Of a DNA stretch of 64,000 nt, positions 25,771 to 35,474 are shown one piece after another. The stretch spans positions 248,001-312,000 of the forward strand of contig NZ_RPHB01000003.1 of assembly GCF_019343195.1 (NCBI RefSeq), in the 5' to 3' direction. This DNA is from Arthrospiribacter ruber. Its GTDB lineage: Bacteria > Bacteroidota > Bacteroidia > Cytophagales > Cyclobacteriaceae. The position numbers were made by a program, and so were the translations under genes. A model generated the notes under the pieces. That model worked only from the letters and a program-made list of their open reading frames with translations, searched no databases and was not told the origin of the DNA. Within the stretch, counting starts at the first letter, position 1. Every line of letters begins with the position of its first letter.

Positions 25771-27204
25771 TTAAAACCATTTCAATAGACTATCAATGAT
25801 TTTTTTTCCGGCAAAGCCGTAGGGAGGATAAAGGGGTTTGGAAGCTGTCAACCCGACCCTTTGGTGCATCACGGCTTTTTGGTTACTGAATGCCAAAAAC
25901 CCAAAATGGCCATGCGCCTTTCCTATCCCGGAGTTGTTCACTCCTCCAAACGGGAGTTCATTTTGAAGAAAATGCAATACACAATCATTGGCTACAGCTC
26001 CTCCCGAGGAAGTTTCCTGAAAGACCCTTTTTATATTGTCATCATCATTGGAAAACATGTAAAGAGCAAGGGGCTTGGGTTTCATATTGATGTACTGTAT
26101 GGCTTCTTCCAGATCACCGAATGAAAGTACAGGCAAGAGCGGTCCAAATATTTCTTCCTGCATGATGTCCATATCTTCACTGAGTTCGGTCAGGACGGTA
26201 GGTTCAAAAAACATCTCCTCTTCATCCACATAGCCTCCAAAATACTTTTCAGCCCCCTTGAGTTCCGCATCTGCAAGTAGGTTTTTCAGTCTTTTGAGGT
26301 GTTTGCCATTTACAATACGGGCATAGTCTTTGGATTTTTCTATTCCTTTTCCAGAAGGATCATACATTTTTTCCAGCTCATTTTTCAGCGCTGTAAGAAA
26401 AGCCTCTTTGACAGAATGATGAACCAGGACATAATCCGGTGCGATGCAGGTTTGTCCACAGTTGACAAATTTACCCCAGATGATCTTTGCGGCAGCATCC
26501 TTTAGATCAGAGTTAAAATCTATGATTGCAGGGGATTTGCCTCCTAGTTCCAATGTAACAGAACTGAGATTTTCAGCGGCCGCCTTCATGATGATTTTAC
26601 CGACAGCTGGACTTCCGGTAAAAAATATATGGTCAAAAGGCTTGTCAAGTAGAAGTTGGGCCACTTCTACTTCCCCTTCAAAAAGGGCCACCTGACTTTT
26701 ATCAAATGTCTCAGCTACCAATCTTCTCAATAAGGCAGAAGTGTGAGGGGTAAGCTCAGAAGGTTTGATGATGGCGGTACAGCCAGCAGCAATGGCTGAA
26801 ACCAAAGGTCCTATTGCAAGATTGAAAGGATAATTCCATGGTGCTATGATGAGACTGGTGCCTTTGGGTTCGTATTGGACGTGGGATTTTGTACCGAGCA
26901 TGGGCAGAGGTGTGGAGACTTTTTGTGGTTTTATCCACTTGTCGATATTTTTAAGCGCATGCTTGATTTCTGAGGTCACCACAAAGATCTCTGAGAGGTC
27001 TATTTCCAGATAAGGCTTTTTGAAATCAGCGTGGATGGCTTTTCTGATATCACCCTGATTGTTTTTGATCCAGGCCAACAGTTTTTCCAACAGGGCTTTT
27101 CTCTCTTTGATGGATTGGGTCCTGTTGAGGATGGACTGTCTTTTATGTACCAAAAAGGTCCTATCAATTTCAGATTGTATATTTTCCTGTATAATGGTTT
27201 CCAT
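25771..27204 (-). CDS. aldehyde dehydrogenase (class 3-like)
   Basis: A 477-residue NAD(P)-dependent aldehyde dehydrogenase. The catalytic Cys253 lies in NCGQTC and the general-base Glu219 in VTLELGGKSP. The cofactor-binding FFTGSPAVGK loop and the ending KKIIDSLLKWF resemble the class 3/fatty-aldehyde subgroup, whose members oxidise medium and long aliphatic or aromatic aldehydes. The short hydrophobic C-terminus could associate with membrane. Full length and apparently monocistronic. Substrate is not determinable. Confidence 0.94.
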   Translation of the reverse strand: METIIQENIQSEIDRTFLVHKRQSILNRTQSIKERKALLEKLLAWIKNNQGDIRKAIHADFKKPYLEIDLSEIFVVTSEIKHALKNIDKWIKPQKVSTPLPMLGTKSHVQYEPKGTSLIIAPWNYPFNLAIGPLVSAIAAGCTAIIKPSELTPHTSALLRRLVAETFDKSQVALFEGEVEVAQLLLDKPFDHIFFTGSPAVGKIIMKAAAENLSSVTLELGGKSPAIIDFNSDLKDAAAKIIWGKFVNCGQTCIAPDYVLVHHSVKEAFLTALKNELEKMYDPSGKGIEKSKDYARIVNGKHLKRLKNLLADAELKGAEKYFGGYVDEEEMFFEPTVLTELSEDMDIMQEEIFGPLLPVLSFGDLEEAIQYINMKPKPLALYMFSNDDDNIKRVFQETSSGGAVANDCVLHFLQNELPFGGVNNSGIGKAHGHFGFLAFSNQKAVMHQRVGLTASKPLYPPYGFAGKKIIDSLLKWF

Positions 27205-27338
27205 ATCGGTTTGTCTTTATGAATAGGGAATATACTATATATAATCAACTAAGAAAATGGATGTTTCATAAATACAGGTAAAACTTATTGAGATAATAGG
27301 GCGTTATGATATCATCACCCACTAATCAAAAATAAAGT
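27205..27338. other. intergenic region, first part
   Basis: The first 134 bases of a 446-bp gap between the aldehyde dehydrogenase and the second T9SS cargo are AT-rich. I see no gene and no exact TAnnTTTG promoter element in them. Confidence 0.5.
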
Positions 27339-27455
27339 ATGGATTGGAGTTTGGAAAGGATTATTCCCAAAGGGATTTTGGGGAATAATCAAAAGATGAG
27401 GGTTATTAAGGAATATCTTAAAAACCTGAAATCAACAAAGCAAGTAAACAAGTGA
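27339..27455 (+). other. small ORF or structured RNA candidate (38 codons)
   Basis: An ATG-initiated 38-codon ORF begins MDWSLERIIPKGILGNNQ and ends KSTKQVNK. It is basic, with no signal peptide or membrane segment, and its TGA touches the start of a strong terminator hairpin. Inside it, 27359-27390 forms a near-perfect hairpin: GATTATTCCC pairs with GGGAATAATC, plus AAA/TTT with one bulged G. That points as much to a structured small RNA as to a peptide. The sequence is not related to anything I recognise. Choosing between peptide and RNA needs conservation data. Confidence 0.4.
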
Positions 27456-27478
27456 GGAGGCTTAGGCCTCCTTTTTTT
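27455..27478 (+). terminator. intrinsic terminator after the small element
   Basis: A perfect AGGAGGC / GCCTCCT stem with a TTAG loop is followed by a run of Ts. It has the same loop as the terminator before lysA. It indicates a short transcript ending here, well upstream of the cargo gene. Confidence 0.85.
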
Positions 27479-27650
27479 GTGCTTCAAACCTTATAAAATG
27501 TTTTTCAAATAAAAAAAATTGCATTTCAAAATAAATTTTTTGCTGTTTCTCTTGTATATGAAAAACAAATTAATGTATTTTTACAGCAGATAGTTTATGT
27601 CTTCATAAATTGTTCAGCTTAATCACCCAAGCAAACACTCTAATCAGGCT
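27479..27650. other. leader region of the second T9SS cargo
   Basis: 172 AT-rich bases precede the cargo ATG. The nearest promoter-like string, TATTTTTA, matches TAnnTTTG in 7 of 8 positions. No gene is seen. Confidence 0.4.
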
Positions 27651-30600
27651 ATGAAGCACTTTTACAACAGCTATACCACCTCTTTCTGTACAGGCTTGTT
27701 ACAGGCAAGGTATGGTGTTGTTTGTATTCTTTTTTTGGCCTTGATTTTTTTTACTTTTTCTGCACTGGGACAATCAAGGGTTTATGTTGATAAAAACAAT
27801 AACAGTGAGGGCATAAAAGAAGTGACGCTGATTGTAGATAAAGGCGGAGCACAGGAATCCAGAATTGTTCAGACTGCGCAAGGTCAGGAGAACCCAATGC
27901 CTGAAAATGTTTCTGTGGAGGTGGAGTCGATTTTATTGGAAAATGGGCAGAGGATATTTGCTACTTCCAGGTTTCCAAAAGTAAAAAGTGCCAACCCTCT
28001 TTTGGGAAGCGATCTCACTCCAAATGCTGTCAGGGTCATCAAGTATGATCATGCTGAGAGTTCAGAGCACATTTCCCATGCAAACAACCTTGCTAATTTC
28101 CTTAGGGCTATGGAGGAAGTGGTTTCCATTCCTGACCTTAGATCCTACTGGGATATCAGTCCTACTCCTATTTTTGAAGAAAACAATGCATTCGTAGATA
28201 TCATTTACCCCAATCAGATTCCAAGCTCGGGGTACATGCTCATCACCGAAAGGAATGGCAATTCCGGAATGGATTTGATGCCCTTAGATGTGGATGGGAA
28301 TGTGATCCAAAATGCATCTCTTGTAAACGTAATGCCTGATTATACTTGGAATACAGGGGTCAACCATCAAATTGATATCCCTGAGCAGAAGCAATGGCTT
28401 ACCATTATCAATGCCGGTATTTTCAACACTTCCACTCCGATTTATGGTTTTAGGGTTTTTGATATCATGGAAGCCGATGGGAAGTTTGTATTTTTTGCCA
28501 GGGAAGTATCAGCTGTTCCGGACAATGCAGGACCTGTATTTGGTTTCTCCGGAGGAAATGACATTATCAATATTTTTGAAAATGATGAGCTTGATGGAAA
28601 GGTCCTAAATCCACAGGACGTTAGTTTGGTGGTTTTTGATAATAATGGCGCTTTGGCTTCTGGATTCATTATTTTAAATCAGGACCCTAATTCCAAAAAC
28701 TTTGGAAGTGTCTCTGTGGCTCCGGGAACGCCTGCGGGGATTTATACTTTCGACTATGAAATCACGGACAAACTGGATGGAAGGACAGACAGGACCACAG
28801 TTACCATTAGGGTGGCAGATCCGATTGATCCCGAGTTTACAGATTGTAGAGATGAAGGGCTAGTGTCTTGTTCAGGTGATGAATTTGCCTATGGGGCAGT
28901 TTTTTTAAGTGACCAGTCAGGTAAGAGAATAGAGGAATCAGCATGCAGATTCGGTACTTCATCTGAAGTCTATATCTCTGTAGATCTTCCTTCAGACTTT
29001 TCAGGAAGCAGGTACGAGAGCAGACTATTAGCAGATTTATTTATCGGTCAGAGCTCTGTTCCTGTTAAGGTCAGTGCATTTTTGGGGACTTTGCATGGTG
29101 GGAGTGAAAGCAACACTGTCCGTGTGATATCGGAAAAATTCATCTGGAACTGTGGTGATGAACTCAGGCTGGAAAATGTGATGCTGATGTGGAGAGAAGA
29201 CGACGACCTTTCTGGGCAGGCTTCATGCGAAGATTATGAATCAGCGCTTACCCAATGTACAGATACAATTTCTATACAAACCCCACAAGTAGATATCGAA
29301 TCTTGTAAGGATTCAGGTAGGATTTCGGGAAGGGTAATTCATGACATCAATGGCGAGCCCATTAGTGGTGTGCCTGTCATGTTGATTTCTAAGAATCCGC
29401 AAAACGACTTGGTTTACATAAGCGTGACCGGAACAAATGGACGTTACATTTTCGACAATATCGTATTTGGAGAATATGAGGTCAAGGTCAATGATGCCAA
29501 TCTAAATGCAGTCAGAGATCTTTTTGCATCGGGTGTTTCTTCTTACTCTATCATGGTAGACAAGTGTCTGAGTGAAGTCAATGACTTCAAATATGGCCCT
29601 AGCAATGATCTTTACCTTGGAGGGATAGTGTGGTATGATGCCAATGGAAATGGTGTACAGGATGAATGGTACGATGCCAATGATGATGGGAAAGTTACCT
29701 TAAACGATCCAACGAAAGGGGCCATTGACATCAATAAATGGGAATGGTTTGACCTCAACGGGGACGGCAGGTACGATGGTCCGGAAAACTTCGGTGAATT
29801 GAATATTGCAGGGTTTGGAAATTCAAGGTCTTCCAACATCAGTGTGAATGGTCCGCAAGGATTTGAAAAGAGCATCAAAATTTCAGAAACAGGATACTGG
29901 AGTGTGCAGGTAAGTCCTTCAGATGCCTTTGGTGATTACACTGCCCAATTGACCATGGACCGTAACCTGAACGATCAGGCTTCCATAAAAGGGGAAAGTG
30001 GATTGATCAAGACTTTGCCAAACTTGCGAGTGGCATTTCTGGAGGATAATATCCGCTTTGCTATAGAATGTGGGCTCACGACACCAGAGATACTGGATAG
30101 AACCCTGAGCCGATCTGTACAAGTTCATAAAGATCTGCACTTTGGAATCAGGTGTCACGAAGGCTTTGTGGAGATAATTGCCAATGATGATGAGTTTGGT
30201 GAGCAGTATGTAAGCTACGTCGGTAGCCTGGGAAATATCCTTGATAATGACCTATTGAATGGCAAGGCAGTGAATCCAGAGGATGTCAACTTTGAGTTTA
30301 CCGAATTGGATGGGCTTATTGGTCTGGGAATTGAAGAAAATGGTGAAGTCAGTCTTTTGATCCCTGAAATCAACGAACCGCGAACTTACACTTTGAAGTA
30401 TATCTTAAGAGAAGTTGGCTATCCGGATAATTTTGATGAGGCTTCTGTAACTTTTACTTTGCTTTCTGACAATGTTGACTTGGCTATAGAGAAAACCTCC
30501 AATCAAGCAGAAGTTTACGAAGGGGATGAGTTTGAATATGTGATTAAAGTAAGCAACATTGGAGAGACCAATGCTACCAATGTGCAGATTGTAGACCTCC

Positions 30601-31130
30601 TTCCTCCAGGATTGAGCTATGTGAGCAGTGTTTATTTTTCCAGTGACAACTCTATCAATCTTGACATTCAGGTGAATGGCAGTAGAATCACCTATTCTGC
30701 GCCAAGATTTAATTCAGGTGTGGTACTTACCATCTCGGTCTTTGTGACAGCGGATCCATTGGTCGGTGGAATTCCTCTTTCCATCACCAATCAGGCTACG
30801 GTTAGTTCATCGGAAGAAGATATTGATCCTTCCAATAACATAGCTACTGATGAAAATCTCGTCAATCCCTTTTTTATCCCTAATATAATTACACCAAATG
30901 GGGACAATAAAAATGACAGGTTCGAAATAAAAGGCTTGAGCAAATTTACAGGGAATGATATTGTGATTTTCAACAGGTACGGAGACCACGTGTTCCAGAC
31001 AGAAAATTATGATAACAATTGGGATGCATCAGGGCAGGTAGCAGGAACATACTTCTACATATTGAATGGTACAGATAGGACTGGAAGAAAGCATGAGTTT
31101 AAGGGTTGGATTCAGGTTATAAAAGATTAA
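27651..31130 (+). CDS. large T9SS type B cargo with DUF11, SdrD-B-like and Ca-loop segments
   Basis: A 1159-residue secreted multidomain surface protein. A long signal peptide (hydrophobic about 23-40, ending SALGQ) is followed by a long unassigned region. A carboxypeptidase-regulatory/SdrD B-like domain starts near ISGRVIHDINGEPISG. A cluster of Ca-binding-type DxNxDG loops follows (DANGNGVQDE, DANDDGKV, DLNGDGRYDG). A DUF11 repeat (VDLAIEKTSNQAEVYEGDEF and LPPGLSYV) and the CHU_C gliding C-terminus (IPNIITPNGDNKNDRFEIKG to the end) complete it. CHU_C marks it for T9SS. The PorP/SprF gene begins 12 bp after the stop, then the PorE-like gene, so the three form one functional unit. Confidence 0.9.
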   Translation: MKHFYNSYTTSFCTGLLQARYGVVCILFLALIFFTFSALGQSRVYVDKNNNSEGIKEVTLIVDKGGAQESRIVQTAQGQENPMPENVSVEVESILLENGQRIFATSRFPKVKSANPLLGSDLTPNAVRVIKYDHAESSEHISHANNLANFLRAMEEVVSIPDLRSYWDISPTPIFEENNAFVDIIYPNQIPSSGYMLITERNGNSGMDLMPLDVDGNVIQNASLVNVMPDYTWNTGVNHQIDIPEQKQWLTIINAGIFNTSTPIYGFRVFDIMEADGKFVFFAREVSAVPDNAGPVFGFSGGNDIINIFENDELDGKVLNPQDVSLVVFDNNGALASGFIILNQDPNSKNFGSVSVAPGTPAGIYTFDYEITDKLDGRTDRTTVTIRVADPIDPEFTDCRDEGLVSCSGDEFAYGAVFLSDQSGKRIEESACRFGTSSEVYISVDLPSDFSGSRYESRLLADLFIGQSSVPVKVSAFLGTLHGGSESNTVRVISEKFIWNCGDELRLENVMLMWREDDDLSGQASCEDYESALTQCTDTISIQTPQVDIESCKDSGRISGRVIHDINGEPISGVPVMLISKNPQNDLVYISVTGTNGRYIFDNIVFGEYEVKVNDANLNAVRDLFASGVSSYSIMVDKCLSEVNDFKYGPSNDLYLGGIVWYDANGNGVQDEWYDANDDGKVTLNDPTKGAIDINKWEWFDLNGDGRYDGPENFGELNIAGFGNSRSSNISVNGPQGFEKSIKISETGYWSVQVSPSDAFGDYTAQLTMDRNLNDQASIKGESGLIKTLPNLRVAFLEDNIRFAIECGLTTPEILDRTLSRSVQVHKDLHFGIRCHEGFVEIIANDDEFGEQYVSYVGSLGNILDNDLLNGKAVNPEDVNFEFTELDGLIGLGIEENGEVSLLIPEINEPRTYTLKYILREVGYPDNFDEASVTFTLLSDNVDLAIEKTSNQAEVYEGDEFEYVIKVSNIGETNATNVQIVDLLPPGLSYVSSVYFSSDNSINLDIQVNGSRITYSAPRFNSGVVLTISVFVTADPLVGGIPLSITNQATVSSSEEDIDPSNNIATDENLVNPFFIPNIITPNGDNKNDRFEIKGLSKFTGNDIVIFNRYGDHVFQTENYDNNWDASGQVAGTYFYILNGTDRTGRKHEFKGWIQVIKD

Positions 31131-31142
31131 TCCGAAGAAGAG

Positions 31143-32108
31143 ATGAAAAGGATAGCATTCATATTGATCTTTATTATAGCAACATTGCCGACTTGGTCAG
31201 CCTATGCTCAACAACTCCCCCAATTCAGTCAATACATCTTCAACGGCCTGCACATCAACCCAGGCTATGCCGGGTACAAAAACCAAGGCTACATTCAAAG
31301 TACTTACAGAGATCAGTGGGTCAATTTTCCAGGTGCACCTCAGACTTTTACGGTCACAGCTGACCTCAGCGCCAATGAAGGATTGATGGGGTTTGGAGTA
31401 TCCGTGATGTCTGATAAGATCGGACCGACCAGTACAAACTCCGGTTTACTTACTTATGCCTACAGGATCCAAACAGGTAGGCAGAGCTTTTTTTCTCTCG
31501 GAGTAAGTGCCGGAGCAAGTCAGTACAGCATAGACGGGGAATGGGCTTACAACGACCCAAATGATCCCGAAATACCCGAAGGTAGAATCAACATGTTTAC
31601 CCCAAATATGAATGCCGGGTTGTTTTTTCATACAGACAGGTTTTATGCAGGTGTCAGCGCATTTAACTTGGTAGGGAAAAAGGCGCTGGAACGTGAAGAT
31701 ATTGCGCTGGCCTTCCATGATTTCCACTTTTACCTTACTGCCGGACTGCTTGTACCTGTGAGTGACAATGTGTCTTTCAAGCCTAGCTTTCTCATCCGTG
31801 AAGTTCAGGGAGCACCAATGAGCTATGATATCAATGGCATGTTTTTGTTTATGGAAAGGCTTTGGCTGGGGGCTTCTTACAGGTCAAATATGAATTTGGG
31901 TAATGAACATCTTATGGGCAACCTCAATAACAGGACAGCAGTAGCCTTGATTGCAGAGATATTTGCTACCGAAAACCTCAGAATTGGTTATGCCTATGAC
32001 CATAATCTCAATGCACTTGAAAATTACAGGAATTCTTCCCATGAAATTTCTATAGGCTACTACCTGACTTCAAGAACGGCTAAAATCAAAAACCCAAGAT
32101 GGTTCTGA
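31143..32108 (+). CDS. PorP/SprF-family outer-membrane protein (3)
   Basis: A 321-residue PorP/SprF barrel with a signal peptide ending near AYAQQL. The hallmark is present as PQFSQYIFNGLHINPGYAGYKNQ. It belongs to a different subgroup from the two PorP/SprF proteins at 13-17 kb, sharing only the general pattern (QFSQ and INPGYAG) and not the YRNQWPGL landmarks. It lies 12 bp after a type B cargo, and its 3' end overlaps the PorE-like gene by 10 bp. It is therefore the likely dedicated outer-membrane partner of that cargo. Confidence 0.92.
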   Translation: MKRIAFILIFIIATLPTWSAYAQQLPQFSQYIFNGLHINPGYAGYKNQGYIQSTYRDQWVNFPGAPQTFTVTADLSANEGLMGFGVSVMSDKIGPTSTNSGLLTYAYRIQTGRQSFFSLGVSAGASQYSIDGEWAYNDPNDPEIPEGRINMFTPNMNAGLFFHTDRFYAGVSAFNLVGKKALEREDIALAFHDFHFYLTAGLLVPVSDNVSFKPSFLIREVQGAPMSYDINGMFLFMERLWLGASYRSNMNLGNEHLMGNLNNRTAVALIAEIFATENLRIGYAYDHNLNALENYRNSSHEISIGYYLTSRTAKIKNPRWF

Positions 32109-34135
32109 CATTAGATATACATCATCTGCTGAAGAGGCTTTTTCTACTCCTGTTCTTTGGGACATTGGCCGGTCATTTGTCAGCTCAAAACTCACTGCTG
32201 AGATATGCAGATAAGCAATACGCAATCGGTAATTATGCCCATGCGGCCGAAGTATATGAAAATGCCTTTAGCAAAAAGGAAAAATATGCTTCAGCTGTAA
32301 AGCTTGCAGAAGTCTACAGTCAAATCAAAGATTACGAAAAAGCTTATCAGTGGAGCAAGCAGGTAATCGATTTTGATGAAGCAGAGAGAAGGGATTACTT
32401 GAGGTACCTTGTAGCTGCGATGCAGGTTGATCAAAATTCAGAACCTGAAGACTTATTGGCTGGGTCAGGATTTGAAGAGTTTGATTTTCCGGAACTTGAT
32501 TTCGGCAGGATTGCATTTCTGAAATCTCTTCCGTCCTCATTTCGGCTTGAACCTTTGGCAGTTGTCAATTCCGAGGACTCAGATTTTGGCTACAGCGCTG
32601 ATAGCAAAGGAAATGTGTTTTTCACAAGTGATCGGGGCCCCTTATTGAATCCGGAAAAGGCCAGTGTAAGATTGGACGCCAAAAACAATATTTTCAGTAA
32701 AGATGGAAGTGATTTCAATAATAGAAATTATTTTTCTCTATTCAGAAAGGACAAAGACGGAGAAACGGTACAGCTTCAAGTAGATCTTCCAGGCGCATTG
32801 CATGTTTCGGATCCCCATGTGACAAGGGATGGGAAAAAGATTTTTTATACGGCGGTATTGGGCAAAACCAGAGGGGCCAAAAGGGAAGATATAGCCAATC
32901 AACCGGGAATCTATCTTGCTGATTTGGATAAAGAGGGTAATCTGAGCAACTCCAAAGGACTTCCTTTCAATAGTTCCTTTGCTTATGGGGTAATGCATCC
33001 TTTTTTGGATGAAAATGAAAGCCGGTTGTATTTTGCATCGGATATGCCCGGAGGTGTAGGCGGCTATGACATTTATTATGTCGAATACGATGAAAAAATG
33101 GTCTTTGGCAAGCCGGTTAATCTAGGGCCAGAAATAAATACTTCAGGTAATGAAAGCCACCCTTCTAAGAATGGGGAAAAGTTTTACTTTTCTTCATCTG
33201 GCCATTCGGGATTAGGAGGTTTGGACATTTTTTCTGCGGACTACAGGGAAGGAATTTTTACCGAAGTTAAAAATATGGGTGCTCCTTTCAACAGTCCAAG
33301 AGATGATTTTGCTTTTAGAATAAATGATGAAGGTATTTCGTACCTGTCCTCAGATCGTGAAGGAGGATTAGGCCAAGATGATATTTATTTGATTAAACCT
33401 CTTCAGAAATTTTTGCTTGCCAAGCTATGGGATTGTGAAGGGGTACCTTTCGAAGATGATTATGAAGCCATGCTCATCAAAAGGACTCAAGGGGTCAAAA
33501 TCCCAACAACAAGGGGAAGTCAGAATGAACTTTTGGCCGAACTTGATCCTGAAGAGCAGTTTGAGCTGAAAATTGAAATCCCTGGATTTTTCACTATAGA
33601 GGACCAATCACTGAGTTCAGTTGGAATGGATGCAGATACGTTGCGAAGGGATTATACTTTGATGCAGGTACCTTATAATCTGACCATCTTGACTGATACC
33701 ATTTATTATGATTTGGATAAGTTTGAGATAAGAAAGGATGCTGTTGAAGTTTTGGAAAGTCTTGGTGAAGTGATGAAAAAATACGATTTCATAGAGCTTG
33801 TGGTATCCAGTCATACGGATTCCAGGGCGAGTCATGCTTACAATGAAAAGTTGAGTGAAAGAAGGGCAGATGCGGTTAGAGAATATGTTTCCAAGTTTGG
33901 TATAGGTCCGGACAGGGTAAAGCTAAGGTGGTTTGGTGAAGAGAAGTTGATCAATGACTGTGGTGATGGCGTGAAGTGTCCCGAACAAAGCCATCAGATG
34001 AACAGAAGGTCCGAAATGATCTTGGAAGCGTTTTCAGATTCGGACAAAATCTACTTCTTGCCAAAAGGCTGGATCAGTGGAAGTGCTGAAAAGTGTAATA
34101 AGGAAGATCTCAAAAATTTAATTCTTGAGAAATAG
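32099..34135 (+). CDS. PorE-like OmpA/PD40 periplasmic protein
   Basis: A 678-residue protein with the domain order of PorE, the T9SS component that links PorP to the PorKLMN machinery and peptidoglycan. The order is: signal peptide, a TPR-like N-terminal region (YADKQYAIGNYAHAAEVYE and following), five PD40/WD40-like propeller blades (for example GNVFFTSDRGP, RLYFASDMPGGVGGYDIYY and KFYFSSSGHSGLGGLDIF), a small carboxypeptidase-regulatory-like domain, and a C-terminal OmpA domain. In the OmpA domain, YYDLDKFEIRKDAVEVL and SHTDSRASHAYNEKLSERRA match the peptidoglycan-binding motif. It overlaps PorP(3) by 10 bp and ends at a strong terminator. Whether it is the general PorE or a locus-specific paralogue is not known. 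Confidence 0.9.
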   Translation: MVLTLDIHHLLKRLFLLLFFGTLAGHLSAQNSLLRYADKQYAIGNYAHAAEVYENAFSKKEKYASAVKLAEVYSQIKDYEKAYQWSKQVIDFDEAERRDYLRYLVAAMQVDQNSEPEDLLAGSGFEEFDFPELDFGRIAFLKSLPSSFRLEPLAVVNSEDSDFGYSADSKGNVFFTSDRGPLLNPEKASVRLDAKNNIFSKDGSDFNNRNYFSLFRKDKDGETVQLQVDLPGALHVSDPHVTRDGKKIFYTAVLGKTRGAKREDIANQPGIYLADLDKEGNLSNSKGLPFNSSFAYGVMHPFLDENESRLYFASDMPGGVGGYDIYYVEYDEKMVFGKPVNLGPEINTSGNESHPSKNGEKFYFSSSGHSGLGGLDIFSADYREGIFTEVKNMGAPFNSPRDDFAFRINDEGISYLSSDREGGLGQDDIYLIKPLQKFLLAKLWDCEGVPFEDDYEAMLIKRTQGVKIPTTRGSQNELLAELDPEEQFELKIEIPGFFTIEDQSLSSVGMDADTLRRDYTLMQVPYNLTILTDTIYYDLDKFEIRKDAVEVLESLGEVMKKYDFIELVVSSHTDSRASHAYNEKLSERRADAVREYVSKFGIGPDRVKLRWFGEEKLINDCGDGVKCPEQSHQMNRRSEMILEAFSDSDKIYFLPKGWISGSAEKCNKEDLKNLILEK

Positions 34136-34156
34136 CAGACAATTATAAAGGAACAA

Positions 34157-34194
34157 AAAACAAAAGACCTCCCGGCCGGGAGGTCTTTTGTTTT
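34157..34194. terminator. bidirectional terminator, perfect 19-bp palindrome
   Basis: Perfect inverted repeat with 19-bp arms (AAAACAAAAGACCTCCCGG and its complement) and no loop bases between the two halves. It lies between the convergent PorE-like and M23 peptidase genes and is flanked by A and T tracts. Confidence 0.93.
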
Positions 34195-34196
34195 GC

Positions 34197-35474
34197 TTAA
34201 TTTTCAGCCAACAGCTTTTTTTCTTCTTCTTGGACCAGAATCCCAGCAATCTGATGGATTTTTTCCTGCTTGATCCTTTCAAATGCTTCCCTGTTTTCTT
34301 TGGAAATAGGATCAGCTGGAGGAAGCTTCTCTGCCAGCCAGTCCACCTGCTTACCGTTTTTCCAGAATCTGAAGCAAAGGTGAGGACCTGTAGCCAAACC
34401 GGTACTGCCCACAAACCCGATGACCTGACCTTGTTTTACTCTGGTACCAGGTTTCATGCCCGAGGCTATTTTGGACATGTGCAAATACTGGGTGGTGTAG
34501 GTATCATTGTGCTTGATCTTTACAAAATTTCCATTGGCACTCGTAAATCTTGCTTCCACCACGGTACCGTCTCCCACAGTCCTGATTTCAGTACCTGGCT
34601 GAGCTGCGTAATCAGTCCCAAGATGGGGTTTGTACCTTTTTTGTACGGGGTGAAAACGTCTTAGATTATACTTGGAACTGATTCTGGTGTATTTCACCGG
34701 GTCTCTTAAAAATGACTTCTTGAAGCTGTTTCCTTCCTGGTCAAAGAAATTCACCTCTCCGTTTTGTTCAAATGGAATGGCATGGTATTCCTGCCCTTTG
34801 TGCTGAAAATATGCGGCTTCAATGTCAGTGATTCCAACGACTTGATCTTCTATCACTTTTTCCTTGTAAACCACCTTGAAAACATCACCTTTTTGAAGTC
34901 CCTGGAAGTTGACGTACCAGCCAAAAAGATCTGCAAACTGGTCAATCATGTCATTTGTGATTCCCAGTCTGTTCATGTTGAAGGAAAGGTTATCCGTAAT
35001 GACTCCGCCTTTTTCTACATGTCTCAATTCCACTGGTTTTTCTTCCTTGTAGATTTCCAGGTCGTCGAGCTTGAAGACCACATATTCAGAAGGATTGGGT
35101 TCGTAAATAAAAAATTGGGCTTGTGAAGAGTCTTCAGGAGTAAGTACGGTGAATTTTTTGTTGAAAGCGATTTTGCGGACATCAAAAACGTCTTTGGATT
35201 TTCTGGCGATCTGATCTATGATCTCATAAGGGACATTGAATGGACTGAGAATGGAAGACAGGGTTTGGTTTTTTCCTACGATTCCTTCGGTTATCTGTAG
35301 ACCGTTGATGTTGATTCCGAAAAGCAGGTTCTCCTCTTCCTGAATTTCGAACTCTTCTATTTCAATTTCTTCGGCTAACAATTCGGGGGCCTCTGAAAAC
35401 TTATTTTCGACTATAAAGTAGCCACCTACCAATACTGCTACCAAGGCACTTACGCCTATCCATTTTTTCACCAT
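34197..35474 (-). CDS. M23 (LytM) peptidoglycan endopeptidase-like protein
   Basis: A 425-residue envelope protein with one N-terminal membrane helix (about 5-25), an extended linker and OapA/LysM-like regions. A C-terminal M23 domain follows. The zinc/catalytic motif HLGTD (HxxxD) is present, as are QYLHM (catalytic His) and GPHLCFRFW. In the last motif the usual HxH is HxC, so the third zinc ligand His is replaced by Cys. Family members cleave peptide crosslinks in the cell wall or regulate amidases. This Cys variant may be usual in Bacteroidota, and activity cannot be read from it. Confidence 0.88.
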   Translation of the reverse strand: MVKKWIGVSALVAVLVGGYFIVENKFSEAPELLAEEIEIEEFEIQEEENLLFGININGLQITEGIVGKNQTLSSILSPFNVPYEIIDQIARKSKDVFDVRKIAFNKKFTVLTPEDSSQAQFFIYEPNPSEYVVFKLDDLEIYKEEKPVELRHVEKGGVITDNLSFNMNRLGITNDMIDQFADLFGWYVNFQGLQKGDVFKVVYKEKVIEDQVVGITDIEAAYFQHKGQEYHAIPFEQNGEVNFFDQEGNSFKKSFLRDPVKYTRISSKYNLRRFHPVQKRYKPHLGTDYAAQPGTEIRTVGDGTVVEARFTSANGNFVKIKHNDTYTTQYLHMSKIASGMKPGTRVKQGQVIGFVGSTGLATGPHLCFRFWKNGKQVDWLAEKLPPADPISKENREAFERIKQEKIHQIAGILVQEEEKKLLAEN

